Assembly (NCBI GenBank): GCA_028872975.1
Contig: JAGWNV010000008.1
Span: 1-21,206 of the forward strand
Source: Acidobacteriota bacterium
GTDB taxonomy: Bacteria; Actinomycetota; Acidimicrobiia; Acidimicrobiales; UBA8190
Direction of reading: 5' to 3'
DNA length: 21,206 nucleotides
Below, in pieces: positions 14,790-21,206 of the stretch. The first letter of the stretch is position 1, and the number at the start of each line of letters is the position of its first letter. Both the position numbers and the translations under genes were made by a program. The notes under the pieces were generated by a model that was not told the origin of the DNA, did no database searches, and worked only from the letters and a program-made list of their open reading frames with translations.

Positions 14790-16162
14790 GAGGGGAGCCG
14801 GACCCGCAGCTTCATGGGGGTCGGCCCGATGTCGAACTGCTCCCGCAGCTTCCGCTCGACGTAGCGGAGGTAGGTGGCCGGTAGGCGCCCGCTCGTGAAG
14901 AGGGTGAAGGTGGGCGGGTCGCTGGCGCCCTGGACGGCGTAGCGGATCCGGCCCCCCGGGGCGCTGTGGGCGGCCTGGATGGCGCGGATGGCCCTGTTCA
15001 GCTCGCCAGTCGGGATCCGCTGGTGGTACGCCTCGACGGCGCTGCGCAGGGCGGGGAGGAGGCGGTGGACGCCCCGGCCAGTGCGGGCGCTGATCTTCAC
15101 CACCGGCGCCTGGGCCAGGAAGGCGAGACGGTCGCCGACGTCGGCGAGCACCCCGGCGCGCGCCGGCGCGTCGAGCAGCTCCCACTTGTTGAGCACCACC
15201 ACGGCGGGACTGCCCGAGGCCCCGATCCGCTCCGCCAGCCGCTGGTCCTGATGGGTGACGCCTTCGGTGGCGTCGATCACGAGGAGGGCCACATCGGCCT
15301 CGTCGAGGGCGGCCAGGGCCCGGACGACGGCGAAGTACTCGGTCCCCCGCTCCGTCCGCGACGCCCGGCGCATGCCGGCGGTGTCGACGAACCGGACCGG
15401 CCCGTCGGGGGTGTCGAGGACGGTGTCGACGGCGTCGCGGGTGGTCCCGGGCAGGTCGTGGACGACGGCCCGCTCCTCGCCGATGAGCCTGTTGAAGAGC
15501 GTCGACTTGCCCACGTTGGGCCGCCCCACGATGGCCACCCGCGGGCACTCCTCGACACCGGCGCCGTCCTCGGCGTCGGGGGCGGCGTCGGCCCCCGGAG
15601 ACGCCGCCGGGAGGGCGTCGTCGGGCAGGCGCCCGACCACCTCGTCGAGGAGGTCGCCGGTCCCCCGGCCGTGGAGCGCGCTCACCATGACGGGGGTGCC
15701 CAGACCGAGGGAGAGGGCCTCCCAGGCGTCGGCCTCCCGCCGGTCGTTGTCGACCTTGTTCACCACCACCAGGGCGGGCCGGCCGCTCCGGCGGACGCGG
15801 CGGGCCACCTCTTCGTCCTCGACGGTGATCCCGACGGCGACGTCGACGACGAGCAGGACGAGGTCCGCCTCGGCCATGGCCCGCTCGGCCTGGGCGCTCA
15901 CCTTGGCGTCGAGCTCGTCGCCCCGCTGCAGCCACCCGCCGGTGTCCACCACCACGAAAGGCCGGCCGTTCCATTCCGCCTCGAGGTTGATCCGGTCCCG
16001 GGTCACCCCGGGCCGTTCCTCGACCACGGTGGCCCGCCGCCCCACGAGGCGGTTGACGAGCGTGGACTTGCCCACGTTGGGCCGCCCCGCCACGGCCCCC
16101 ACCGGCCGCCGTTCCGACGGCGCCGGCGCGTCGGCGCCCGAGAGCTCCGACGGCCCGCTCAT
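14786..16162 (-). CDS. der: Ribosome-assembly GTPase Der (EngA)
   Basis: A 458-residue protein with two tandem Era-like GTPase domains and a C-terminal KH-like domain; it acts in 50S subunit maturation. Domain 1: GRPNVGKST, DTGGW, NKVD. Domain 2: GRPNVGKST (after an acidic/Ala-rich linker of about 35 residues), DTAGM, NKWE. The KH-like end has SGRLPATYLRYVERKLREQF and GPTPMKL. All G-motifs are intact and the length is normal. ATG 16162 overlaps the stop of the DUF512 gene as ATGA. Known neighbourhood: DUF512 proteins often precede der in Gram-positives. Confidence 0.97.
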   Translation of the reverse strand: MSGPSELSGADAPAPSERRPVGAVAGRPNVGKSTLVNRLVGRRATVVEERPGVTRDRINLEAEWNGRPFVVVDTGGWLQRGDELDAKVSAQAERAMAEADLVLLVVDVAVGITVEDEEVARRVRRSGRPALVVVNKVDNDRREADAWEALSLGLGTPVMVSALHGRGTGDLLDEVVGRLPDDALPAASPGADAAPDAEDGAGVEECPRVAIVGRPNVGKSTLFNRLIGEERAVVHDLPGTTRDAVDTVLDTPDGPVRFVDTAGMRRASRTERGTEYFAVVRALAALDEADVALLVIDATEGVTHQDQRLAERIGASGSPAVVVLNKWELLDAPARAGVLADVGDRLAFLAQAPVVKISARTGRGVHRLLPALRSAVEAYHQRIPTGELNRAIRAIQAAHSAPGGRIRYAVQGASDPPTFTLFTSGRLPATYLRYVERKLREQFDIGPTPMKLRVRLPS

Positions 16163-17571
16163 CGCCGCGCCCCGGCCGGGGCCGGCGCCAGCGCCTGTGC
16201 CAGCGACGCCCCGTCGCTCGGGACCACCTCGACCGGGCGGGGGAGCTCCTCGACGGCGACCCCGTCGAGGAACCGGCCGTTCGAGAGGCAGACGTCGGGG
16301 AGCAGGTAGCGGTCCCCGGCCGGCTCCCGGGCCAGTGCGGCCGACACGTCGGTCCCGGTGAGCAGTCCCGTCACCGCGATGGTCCCGCCGAAGAACCGGT
16401 TGGCCACCGGCAGGAGCCGCACGGGCCGCGGCGCGCCGGGTCCGTCGAGGAGCGGAGCGAGGACCGGGCCGAGCACGGCGGCGCCGTACTCGCCGGTGAT
16501 CAAGCACACCTGTCCCCCGCCACCGCCCGGATGCGGCTCGTGGGGCGGGCCCGGACCTGCCCCCACGCCTCGGCGGGGGGCCCGGTAGCCCTCGGCGGGG
16601 GCGCCCTCCACCCAGGCGAAGAAGCCGGGGCGCACGCCGAAGGCGAGGTCGCCGTCGCCGCGGAAGGCGGCTTCGAAGGCCCTGGCCATGCCGATCCCGT
16701 TCTCGTGCTGGGGGAACCCGTCGTAGTGGGCGGCGGCCGGGAAGGGCCGGCCCGCCATGAGGTAGTACTCGTCGGCGGCGTACACGAGGCGACGGCCGAG
16801 GAGCTCGAGGGCGATCTCCTGCCACTGCTCGACGAGGTCCACCACGGCGCCCGCCTCGGCGGCGCTGTGGGGACGCATGGAGGACTCCGTCGAGTACCGG
16901 CTGAGCCCCAGCGGCACGCAGGCGACGGTGGCCATCTCGGGGTACTCGTCGAGGATCCCGGCCATGGTCGCCTCGAGGGCGGCGCCGTCGTTCACCCCGG
17001 GGCACACGACCACCTGGCCGTGCACCTCGATGCCGGCGTCGAGGAGGGCCCGGAGCCACCGCAGGCTCACCGCCCCGCGCTCGTTGCGCAGCATCCGGGC
17101 CCGCAGCTCCGGCTCGGTGCTGTGGATGGAGACGAACAGCGGTGACAGCCCCTCGGTCACCACCCGCTCGAGGTCGAGCTCGGTGAACCGGGTGAGGGTG
17201 GTGAAGTTCCCGTACAGGAACGACAGCCGGTAGTCGTCGTCCTTCAGGTAGAGGCTGCGGCGCATCCCCTTGGGGAGCTGGTAGATGAAGCAGAATTCGC
17301 AATGGTTGTCGCAGGTCCGCACCCGGTCGAAGACGGCCGAGGAGACCTCGACGCCGAGGGCCTGGCCGGCCTCCTTGGCCGCCACCACCTCGAGCTCCTC
17401 ATGGCCCCGGCGGACGGTCAGCTCGGGGTCGGCCTCGTCGACGAGCAGCCGGTACTCGATGACGTCGCGCGGCGCCCTCCCGCCGATGGCGAGGATCTCG
17501 TCGCCCACCTGCAGCCCGGCGAGAGCGGCGGGTGAGGCGGACGCCACGGAGACCACCCGGGGCGCCGACAT
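16159..17571 (-). CDS. DUF512 / PDZ-radical-SAM-type protein upstream of der
   Basis: A 470-residue protein. Residues 1-50 are PDZ-like (SPAALAGLQVGDEILAIGG). A Cys-rich site CDNHCEFCFIYQLPKG (CX3CX2C) resembles radical-SAM cluster loops. VSIHSTEPELRARML and GIEVHGQVVVCPGVNDG fit the TIM-barrel part, and the C-terminal half is the DUF512 region (CLITGEYGAAVLGPVL; ANRFFGGTIAVTGLLTG; LPDVCLSNGRFLDG). A Gly/Pro/His-rich insert (about residues 330-350, PHEPHPGGGGGQ) looks disordered. ATG 17571 is seven bases after TAGCCT, with GAAGG between. The family is usually linked to der; its reaction is not known to me. Confidence 0.9.
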   Translation of the reverse strand: MSAPRVVSVASASPAALAGLQVGDEILAIGGRAPRDVIEYRLLVDEADPELTVRRGHEELEVVAAKEAGQALGVEVSSAVFDRVRTCDNHCEFCFIYQLPKGMRRSLYLKDDDYRLSFLYGNFTTLTRFTELDLERVVTEGLSPLFVSIHSTEPELRARMLRNERGAVSLRWLRALLDAGIEVHGQVVVCPGVNDGAALEATMAGILDEYPEMATVACVPLGLSRYSTESSMRPHSAAEAGAVVDLVEQWQEIALELLGRRLVYAADEYYLMAGRPFPAAAHYDGFPQHENGIGMARAFEAAFRGDGDLAFGVRPGFFAWVEGAPAEGYRAPRRGVGAGPGPPHEPHPGGGGGQVCLITGEYGAAVLGPVLAPLLDGPGAPRPVRLLPVANRFFGGTIAVTGLLTGTDVSAALAREPAGDRYLLPDVCLSNGRFLDGVAVEELPRPVEVVPSDGASLAQALAPAPAGARR

Positions 17572-17578
17572 GGCCTTC

Positions 17579-17584
17579 AGGCTA
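17579..17584 (-). promoter_or_regulatory. Candidate -10 element (TAGCCT) of the DUF512-der unit
   Basis: TAGCCT on the minus strand, seven bases before the ATG at 17571. Mirror partner of the TAGCCT before ispH on the other strand, 50 bases away. Confidence 0.4.
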
Positions 17585-17634
17585 CCTGCGACCGCCGTCG
17601 TCCCGGGCCCGCCCGAGGCGCCCAGCTGGGCCGT

Positions 17635-17640
17635 TAGCCT
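17635..17640 (+). promoter_or_regulatory. Candidate -10 element (TAGCCT) of leaderless ispH
   Basis: TAGCCT, then exactly six bases, then the GTG start of ispH. No Shine-Dalgarno sequence fits between. Same geometry as gcvT. Confidence 0.45.
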
Positions 17641-17646
17641 GGACGC

Positions 17647-18708
17647 GTGCCGGTCGAGCGCGTGCTTCTGGCCTCCCCCCGAGGCTTCTGCGCCGGAGTC
17701 GAGAAGGCCATCAAGGCTCTGGCGTGGATGGTCCGCGTCTTCGAGCCGCCGGTGTACTGCTACCACGAGATCGTCCACAACCGGCACGTCGTGGACCAGT
17801 TCCGCGCCCAGGGAGTGGTCTTCGTCGACGACGTCGACGAGGTCCCGCCGGGGGCGCCGCTCATGCTGTCGGCCCACGGGTCGGCCCCGGAGGTGGTCCT
17901 GGCGGCGAGGACCCAGGGCCGGACCGTGGTGGACGCCGTCTGCCCCCTCGTGACGAAGGTCCACCACGAGCTCAAGGTCCGGGCCCGCAAGGGCTACACG
18001 GTGCTCTATGTCGGCCACCAGGGCCACGAGGAGGCCGTCGGCACCATGGCCGTCGCCCCCGACGCCGTCCACCTCGTCCAGTCCGAGCCCGACGTCGACG
18101 CCCTGGCCGGCCGCCTGGCGGCGGGCTCGGCCGTCGCCCTCCTGGCCCAGACGACCCTGAGCCACGACGAGTGGGCCGGGATCATGGCCCGGGCCCGCCG
18201 GCAGTTCCCCGACCTGTGGATGCCGAACCGCTCCGACCTGTGCTTCGCCACCACCAACCGCCAGGCCGCCTTGAAGGCCATCGCCGGGAAGGCGGACGCC
18301 GTGGTGGTGATCGGCTCGGAGAACTCCTCGAACACCCGGGCCCTCGAGCAGGTGGCCCGGGCCTCGTGCCCCCGGGTGCTCCGGGTGAACGGGGCCGACG
18401 AGCTCCCCGGCGACCTCGAGGGCACCGTCGGGCTCACCGCCGGGGCGTCGGCCCCCGAGGCCCTCGTGGACGAGGTCCTCGACCGCCTGGCCCCCCGGCT
18501 GGGCATCGAGGTGGTCCATGTCACCGACGAGGACGAGTACTTCCCCCCGCCCCCCGAGCTGCGGGACCTCCTCCGGGGCCTCGCCGGTGCCCTGGGCCTC
18601 GGCCTCGGGGCACCGGCCCCCGGGCCCGCTGAGGTCGAGTCCGGCGGCCAGGTGGCCGATCGGCTCGTGTCGGCGGCCGAGGTCCTGGCCGGGCTGGTGC
18701 GAGAATAA
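17647..18708 (+). CDS. ispH: 4-hydroxy-3-methylbut-2-enyl diphosphate reductase
   Basis: Last enzyme of the MEP isoprenoid pathway: reduces HMBPP to IPP and DMAPP with a [4Fe-4S] cluster. The three cluster cysteines are Cys15 (GFCAGV), Cys99 (VDAVCPLV) and Cys199 (DLCFATTNRQ). HEIVHN (40-45), SAHGSAP (75-81) and GHQGHEEAVGT carry the substrate-binding histidines and glutamate; TTLSHDE and SENSSNT are also present. 353 residues, slightly long because of an Ala/Gly/Pro-rich C-terminal tail after EYFPPP. GTG 17647 begins right at the conserved PVERVLLASPRGFC. It opens a plus-strand unit with the HD protein, GT2 and YfhO-type protein; isoprenoid supply may serve lipid-linked sugars (inference). 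Confidence 0.97.
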   Translation: MPVERVLLASPRGFCAGVEKAIKALAWMVRVFEPPVYCYHEIVHNRHVVDQFRAQGVVFVDDVDEVPPGAPLMLSAHGSAPEVVLAARTQGRTVVDAVCPLVTKVHHELKVRARKGYTVLYVGHQGHEEAVGTMAVAPDAVHLVQSEPDVDALAGRLAAGSAVALLAQTTLSHDEWAGIMARARRQFPDLWMPNRSDLCFATTNRQAALKAIAGKADAVVVIGSENSSNTRALEQVARASCPRVLRVNGADELPGDLEGTVGLTAGASAPEALVDEVLDRLAPRLGIEVVHVTDEDEYFPPPPELRDLLRGLAGALGLGLGAPAPGPAEVESGGQVADRLVSAAEVLAGLVRE

Positions 18709-18713
18709 GGCCC

Positions 18714-19268
18714 ATGACCAGCGTCACGAGCTTCCGAAGGATGGACGAGTCGACCGCCGAGCAGTGGGCCCGGATCGGATCCGAGACCTTTTCCCATCGC
18801 GACCGCGTGGCGGACGCCGTGCTCGGGATGCTCGACGGGCTGTCGGCCATCACCGACGGCTTCGCCGTGGACCAGCTGACACACTCCCTGCAGACGGCGA
18901 CGCGGGCCGAGCAGGCCGGGGCGGACGAGGAGATGGTGGTGGCGGCCCTCTGCCACGACGTGGGCAAGTTCGTGTCGGTGGCGAACCACCCGAGGATCGC
19001 CGCCGAGATCCTCAAGCCCTACGTCGGCGAGGCGACCTACCACGTGATCCTCACCCACCAGGACTTCCAGGGCCGGCACTACTACCACCATTTCGGCGGC
19101 GACCCCGACGCCAGGGAGAAGTACCGGGGCGAGCCCTGGTTCGCTCTGGGCGAGCAGTTCGCCGACGATTGGGACCAGGCCAGCTTCGACCCCGACTTCC
19201 CCACCGAGACCTTGGCGCACTTCGAGCCCCTCGTGCGCAAGGTCTTCTCTGCGCCCCACTCCATGTGA
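18714..19268 (+). CDS. HD-domain protein, PhnZ/MIOX-like group
   Basis: A 184-residue protein. The HD core shows DQLTHSLQTATRAEQAG (His57), the HD pair in CHDVGK (His81-Asp82), NHPRIAAEIL (His92) and VILTHQDFQ (His115), a set that could hold two metals. The C-terminus, WDQASFDPDFPTETLAHFEPLVRKVF, resembles mixed-valent di-iron oxygenases of the PhnZ/myo-inositol-oxygenase-like group, by memory of the family. Oxygenase or phosphohydrolase activity is both open; no phosphonate or inositol gene is near. ATG 18714 follows the ispH stop by five bases (AAGG before it). Its TGA shares its last base with the next ATG, so it is coupled to the GT2 gene. Confidence 0.8.
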   Translation: MTSVTSFRRMDESTAEQWARIGSETFSHRDRVADAVLGMLDGLSAITDGFAVDQLTHSLQTATRAEQAGADEEMVVAALCHDVGKFVSVANHPRIAAEILKPYVGEATYHVILTHQDFQGRHYYHHFGGDPDAREKYRGEPWFALGEQFADDWDQASFDPDFPTETLAHFEPLVRKVFSAPHSM

Positions 19269-20101
19269 TGGCCCGGCCCAGCCTATCGGCGGTCCTGACG
19301 CGCCCGGGTGAGAGGGAGCGGCGTCGTCAGGCGGAGCTCAAGCGCCTGGCGGTGGAGCTCGGACGCCAGGACTTCCGCCGGCGTCACCCCGACGCCTCCT
19401 TCGGTCCGGTGCTCGTGCTGGTCGCCTCCTATCTCGAGGCGGACAACATCGGGCCGGTGCTGAAGGCCGTCCCTGCCGAGGTGGACGGCCTCCCGGTCTC
19501 CACCTTGGTGGTGGTCGACGGAGGGGACGACGGCACCGAGGACATCGCCGCCGCCGCCGGCGCCTACTGTGCCGCCCTCCCGGTCAACATGGGCCAAGGA
19601 GTGGCCCTGCGGCTCGGCTACGAGCTGGCCGCCGCCCACGGGGCGCGCTTCGTCGTGACCGTCGATGCCGACGGCCAGAACGACCCCGGCGAGATACCGG
19701 ACCTGCTCTCCCCGGTGCTCGCCGGCGACGCCGACTTCGTGATCGCCAGCAGGCGTCTCGGCACCGACCAGACCTCTGACCGGTTCCGCCGGGCCGGAGT
19801 CGTGTTCTTCTCGGCCGTGGTGAACCGGCTCGTCCGTCAGCACCTGACCGACACCTCCAACGGCTTCCGGGCCCTGCGCATCGAGGTGCTGCGCGACGTG
19901 ACCCTGGAACAGGACCAGTACCAGACGGCGGAGCTCATCATCAGCGCCGCCGCCCACGGCTGGCGTCTGGCCGAGCGCCCCACCGTCTGGCACGCCCGCG
20001 CCTCGGGCACCTCCAAGAAGGGCCACAACGTCCTCTTCGGGTTCCGCTACGCCCGCGTCGTGGCGAGGACCTGGTGGCGCGAGCGCCGGCGGGCCGCCTG
20101 A
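19268..20101 (+). CDS. GT2 family glycosyltransferase, dolichol-phosphate-sugar synthase-like
   Basis: A 277-residue GT-A fold enzyme. The region VLVLVASYLEADNIGPVL (48-65) with VVDGGDDGT (82-90), NMGQGVALRLGYELA (107-121) and the metal-binding DAD in TVDADGQNDPGEIP (Asp133/Asp135) matches polyprenyl-phosphate sugar transferases. TSNGFRALR and QYQTAELIISAAAHGWRLAERP are also typical. No membrane helices, so it is a peripheral enzyme, unlike CsbB-type proteins. A charged, Arg-rich N-terminal extension (about 40 residues) precedes the fold. ATG overlaps the HD gene stop by one base. It probably loads a sugar on a polyprenyl phosphate for the membrane protein that follows (inference from known GT2/YfhO pairs). 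Confidence 0.85.
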   Translation: MARPSLSAVLTRPGERERRRQAELKRLAVELGRQDFRRRHPDASFGPVLVLVASYLEADNIGPVLKAVPAEVDGLPVSTLVVVDGGDDGTEDIAAAAGAYCAALPVNMGQGVALRLGYELAAAHGARFVVTVDADGQNDPGEIPDLLSPVLAGDADFVIASRRLGTDQTSDRFRRAGVVFFSAVVNRLVRQHLTDTSNGFRALRIEVLRDVTLEQDQYQTAELIISAAAHGWRLAERPTVWHARASGTSKKGHNVLFGFRYARVVARTWWRERRRAA

Positions 20102-20142
20102 GCGCCAGGGCCGAAACGGACACGGGAGGCGCGCCGCCGGCG

Positions 20143-21206
20143 GTGAAAGGCGCCCGGAACCGATGGTGGCTGGTGGCCGCCGGTGTCGGCGTGCCGCTCC
20201 TGCTCTTCGGGCTGCCCGCCGCCTTCGGCGCCCCCTGGTTCACCGGCGACAACCTCATCCAGAACTTCCCGCTGCGGGTCCTCGTGGGCACCGACCTCCG
20301 GGCCGGGCACCTCCCCCTCTGGGACCCCTATCTCTGGTCGGGCTCGCCGCTGCTCGCCGGCTTCAACGCCGGTGCTGCCTATCCGGCCACCTGGCTCTTC
20401 GCCCTCCTCCCCCACGTCGTCGCCTGGGTCGGCAACCAGGTGCTGGTCGAGGTGGTCGCCGCCACCGGGATGTACACCTTCCTGATCCGGCGCGGCCACA
20501 CTCGGACGGCCTCGGCGCTCGGCGCCTTCTCTTTCGCCTATGGCGGGTTCGTGGCCCTCCAGAGCGTCCACATCGACCTTGTGCAGGCCGCCGGCTGGCT
20601 GGCATGGGCCTTCGTGGGGATCGACGCCGTCGCCGACGCCGAGTCGGCCAGGGCGGCGGCCCCGTGGGTGGCGGTGCTCGGGGTCTCGCTGGGTCTCATG
20701 GTCCTGACGGGGGCGGCGGAACCCATTCTCGACGGCGGTGTCGCCCTCGTCGTCTACACGCTCTGGTTGCTCTGGGACCGCCCAGGGCGCCGGCTGCGCG
20801 TCGCCCTGGGGGTCTTGTCCGGCGCGGCGGTGGGGCTGATGGTGGGTGCGGCGCAGCTCCTGCCGGGGAGCGCCCTCCAGGGCCGCTCGCAGCGGGCCGC
20901 CCACGACCTCTGGTACTTCACCTCGGGCTCGATGAACAAGTCCCTCACCGTGCTCCTGGTCGACCCGCTCCTGCTCGGCGGCGGCCACGCCGTCCCGCTC
21001 GGCTACGTGGGCACCTTCAACCTCGACGAGGTCTGCGGCTACGTCGGGATCGTCCCTCTCATGGCGGTGTGCGGGCTCCTGGCCCGCCGTCACCGCCGGA
21101 GCCCCGAGGCGCGCCAGTGGTGGATCTGGTACCTGATCGCCGCTCTGGGGGTGGTCCTCGTCTGGGGCGGCTTCACCCCGCTCGGCCACCTGGAGCACCT
21201 CGTGCC
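20143..21206 (+). CDS. YfhO-type multi-pass membrane protein, putative GT-C (partial)
   Basis: Open to the right edge; at least 354 residues. First helix about 9-28 (WWLVAAGVGVPLLLFGLP), then an outside loop with GDN (Asp36, the position of the GT-C catalytic aspartate) and LRAGHLPLWDPYLWSGSPLLAGFNAGAAYP (52-81), the signature of YfhO-family proteins. Further helices are near 84-113, 127-140, 150-163, 176-190 and beyond. YfhO works with a GT2 enzyme in LTA glycosylation in Bacillus; here the GT2 gene is 41 bases upstream. GTG 20143 is chosen with GGGAGG 13 bases before; a GTG at 20074, overlapping the GT2 gene, is also in frame. Acceptor unknown. Confidence 0.8.
   Translation, partial: MKGARNRWWLVAAGVGVPLLLFGLPAAFGAPWFTGDNLIQNFPLRVLVGTDLRAGHLPLWDPYLWSGSPLLAGFNAGAAYPATWLFALLPHVVAWVGNQVLVEVVAATGMYTFLIRRGHTRTASALGAFSFAYGGFVALQSVHIDLVQAAGWLAWAFVGIDAVADAESARAAAPWVAVLGVSLGLMVLTGAAEPILDGGVALVVYTLWLLWDRPGRRLRVALGVLSGAAVGLMVGAAQLLPGSALQGRSQRAAHDLWYFTSGSMNKSLTVLLVDPLLLGGGHAVPLGYVGTFNLDEVCGYVGIVPLMAVCGLLARRHRRSPEARQWWIWYLIAALGVVLVWGGFTPLGHLEHLV

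Noticed and set aside
14966..16309. Long plus-strand frame opposite der
   Set aside because: Low-complexity Gly/Val/Asp/His product mirroring der codons; no start signal or domain.

Overview
The window is GC-rich DNA with dense, overlapping genes and reads like the chromosome of an actinobacterium. An Acidimicrobiia-like lineage is my best guess, not a proof. The evidence is: glycine cleavage genes next to an Rv1830-like MerR regulator (a neighbourhood also known from Mycobacterium), a DUF6458-type membrane protein, a P-protein split into two subunits, ispH of the MEP pathway, many GTG starts, and several starts that look leaderless.

Region 1 (1-3484, minus strand): MerR-type regulator, small PD-(D/E)XK-like protein, gcvT, gcvPA, and the first codons of gcvPB running off the left edge. 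Together these are much of a glycine cleavage locus; gcvH is not in view. Region 2 (3485-7260): a gamma-carbonic-anhydrase-like hexapeptide protein and an exported coiled-coil protein with a histidine-less M23-like domain (both minus), then on the plus strand an ABM-fold protein, a small lipoprotein and an exported helical protein. Region 3 (7261-9102) is gene-poor and looks different: a small basic ORF, an orphan receiver-domain protein with an odd tail, apparent gene debris and tRNA-Pro(GGG). This is the likeliest place for past insertion or decay. Region 4 (9103-9677, minus): two small proteins, one of DUF6458 type.

Region 5 (9873-14551, plus) is a tight four-gene unit: aldehyde dehydrogenase, GSAM-like class III aminotransferase, Lrp/AsnC regulator and a second class III aminotransferase. 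It fits catabolism of putrescine or another omega-amino compound. Region 6 (14577-17571, minus) is a chain with four-base overlaps: DUF512 radical-SAM-type protein, Der GTPase and a zinc-ribbon/TM protein. Region 7 (17647-21206, plus): ispH, an HD-domain protein, a soluble GT2 glycosyltransferase and a YfhO-type multi-pass membrane protein cut by the right edge. The last two resemble known GT2/GT-C surface glycosylation pairs.

The most interesting non-coding signal is a recurring TAGSCT hexamer 6-8 bases before the start codons of gcvT, the gamma-CA gene, the DUF512 gene and ispH, consistent with leaderless transcription. I found no rRNA, CRISPR array, intact insertion sequence or convincing riboswitch.
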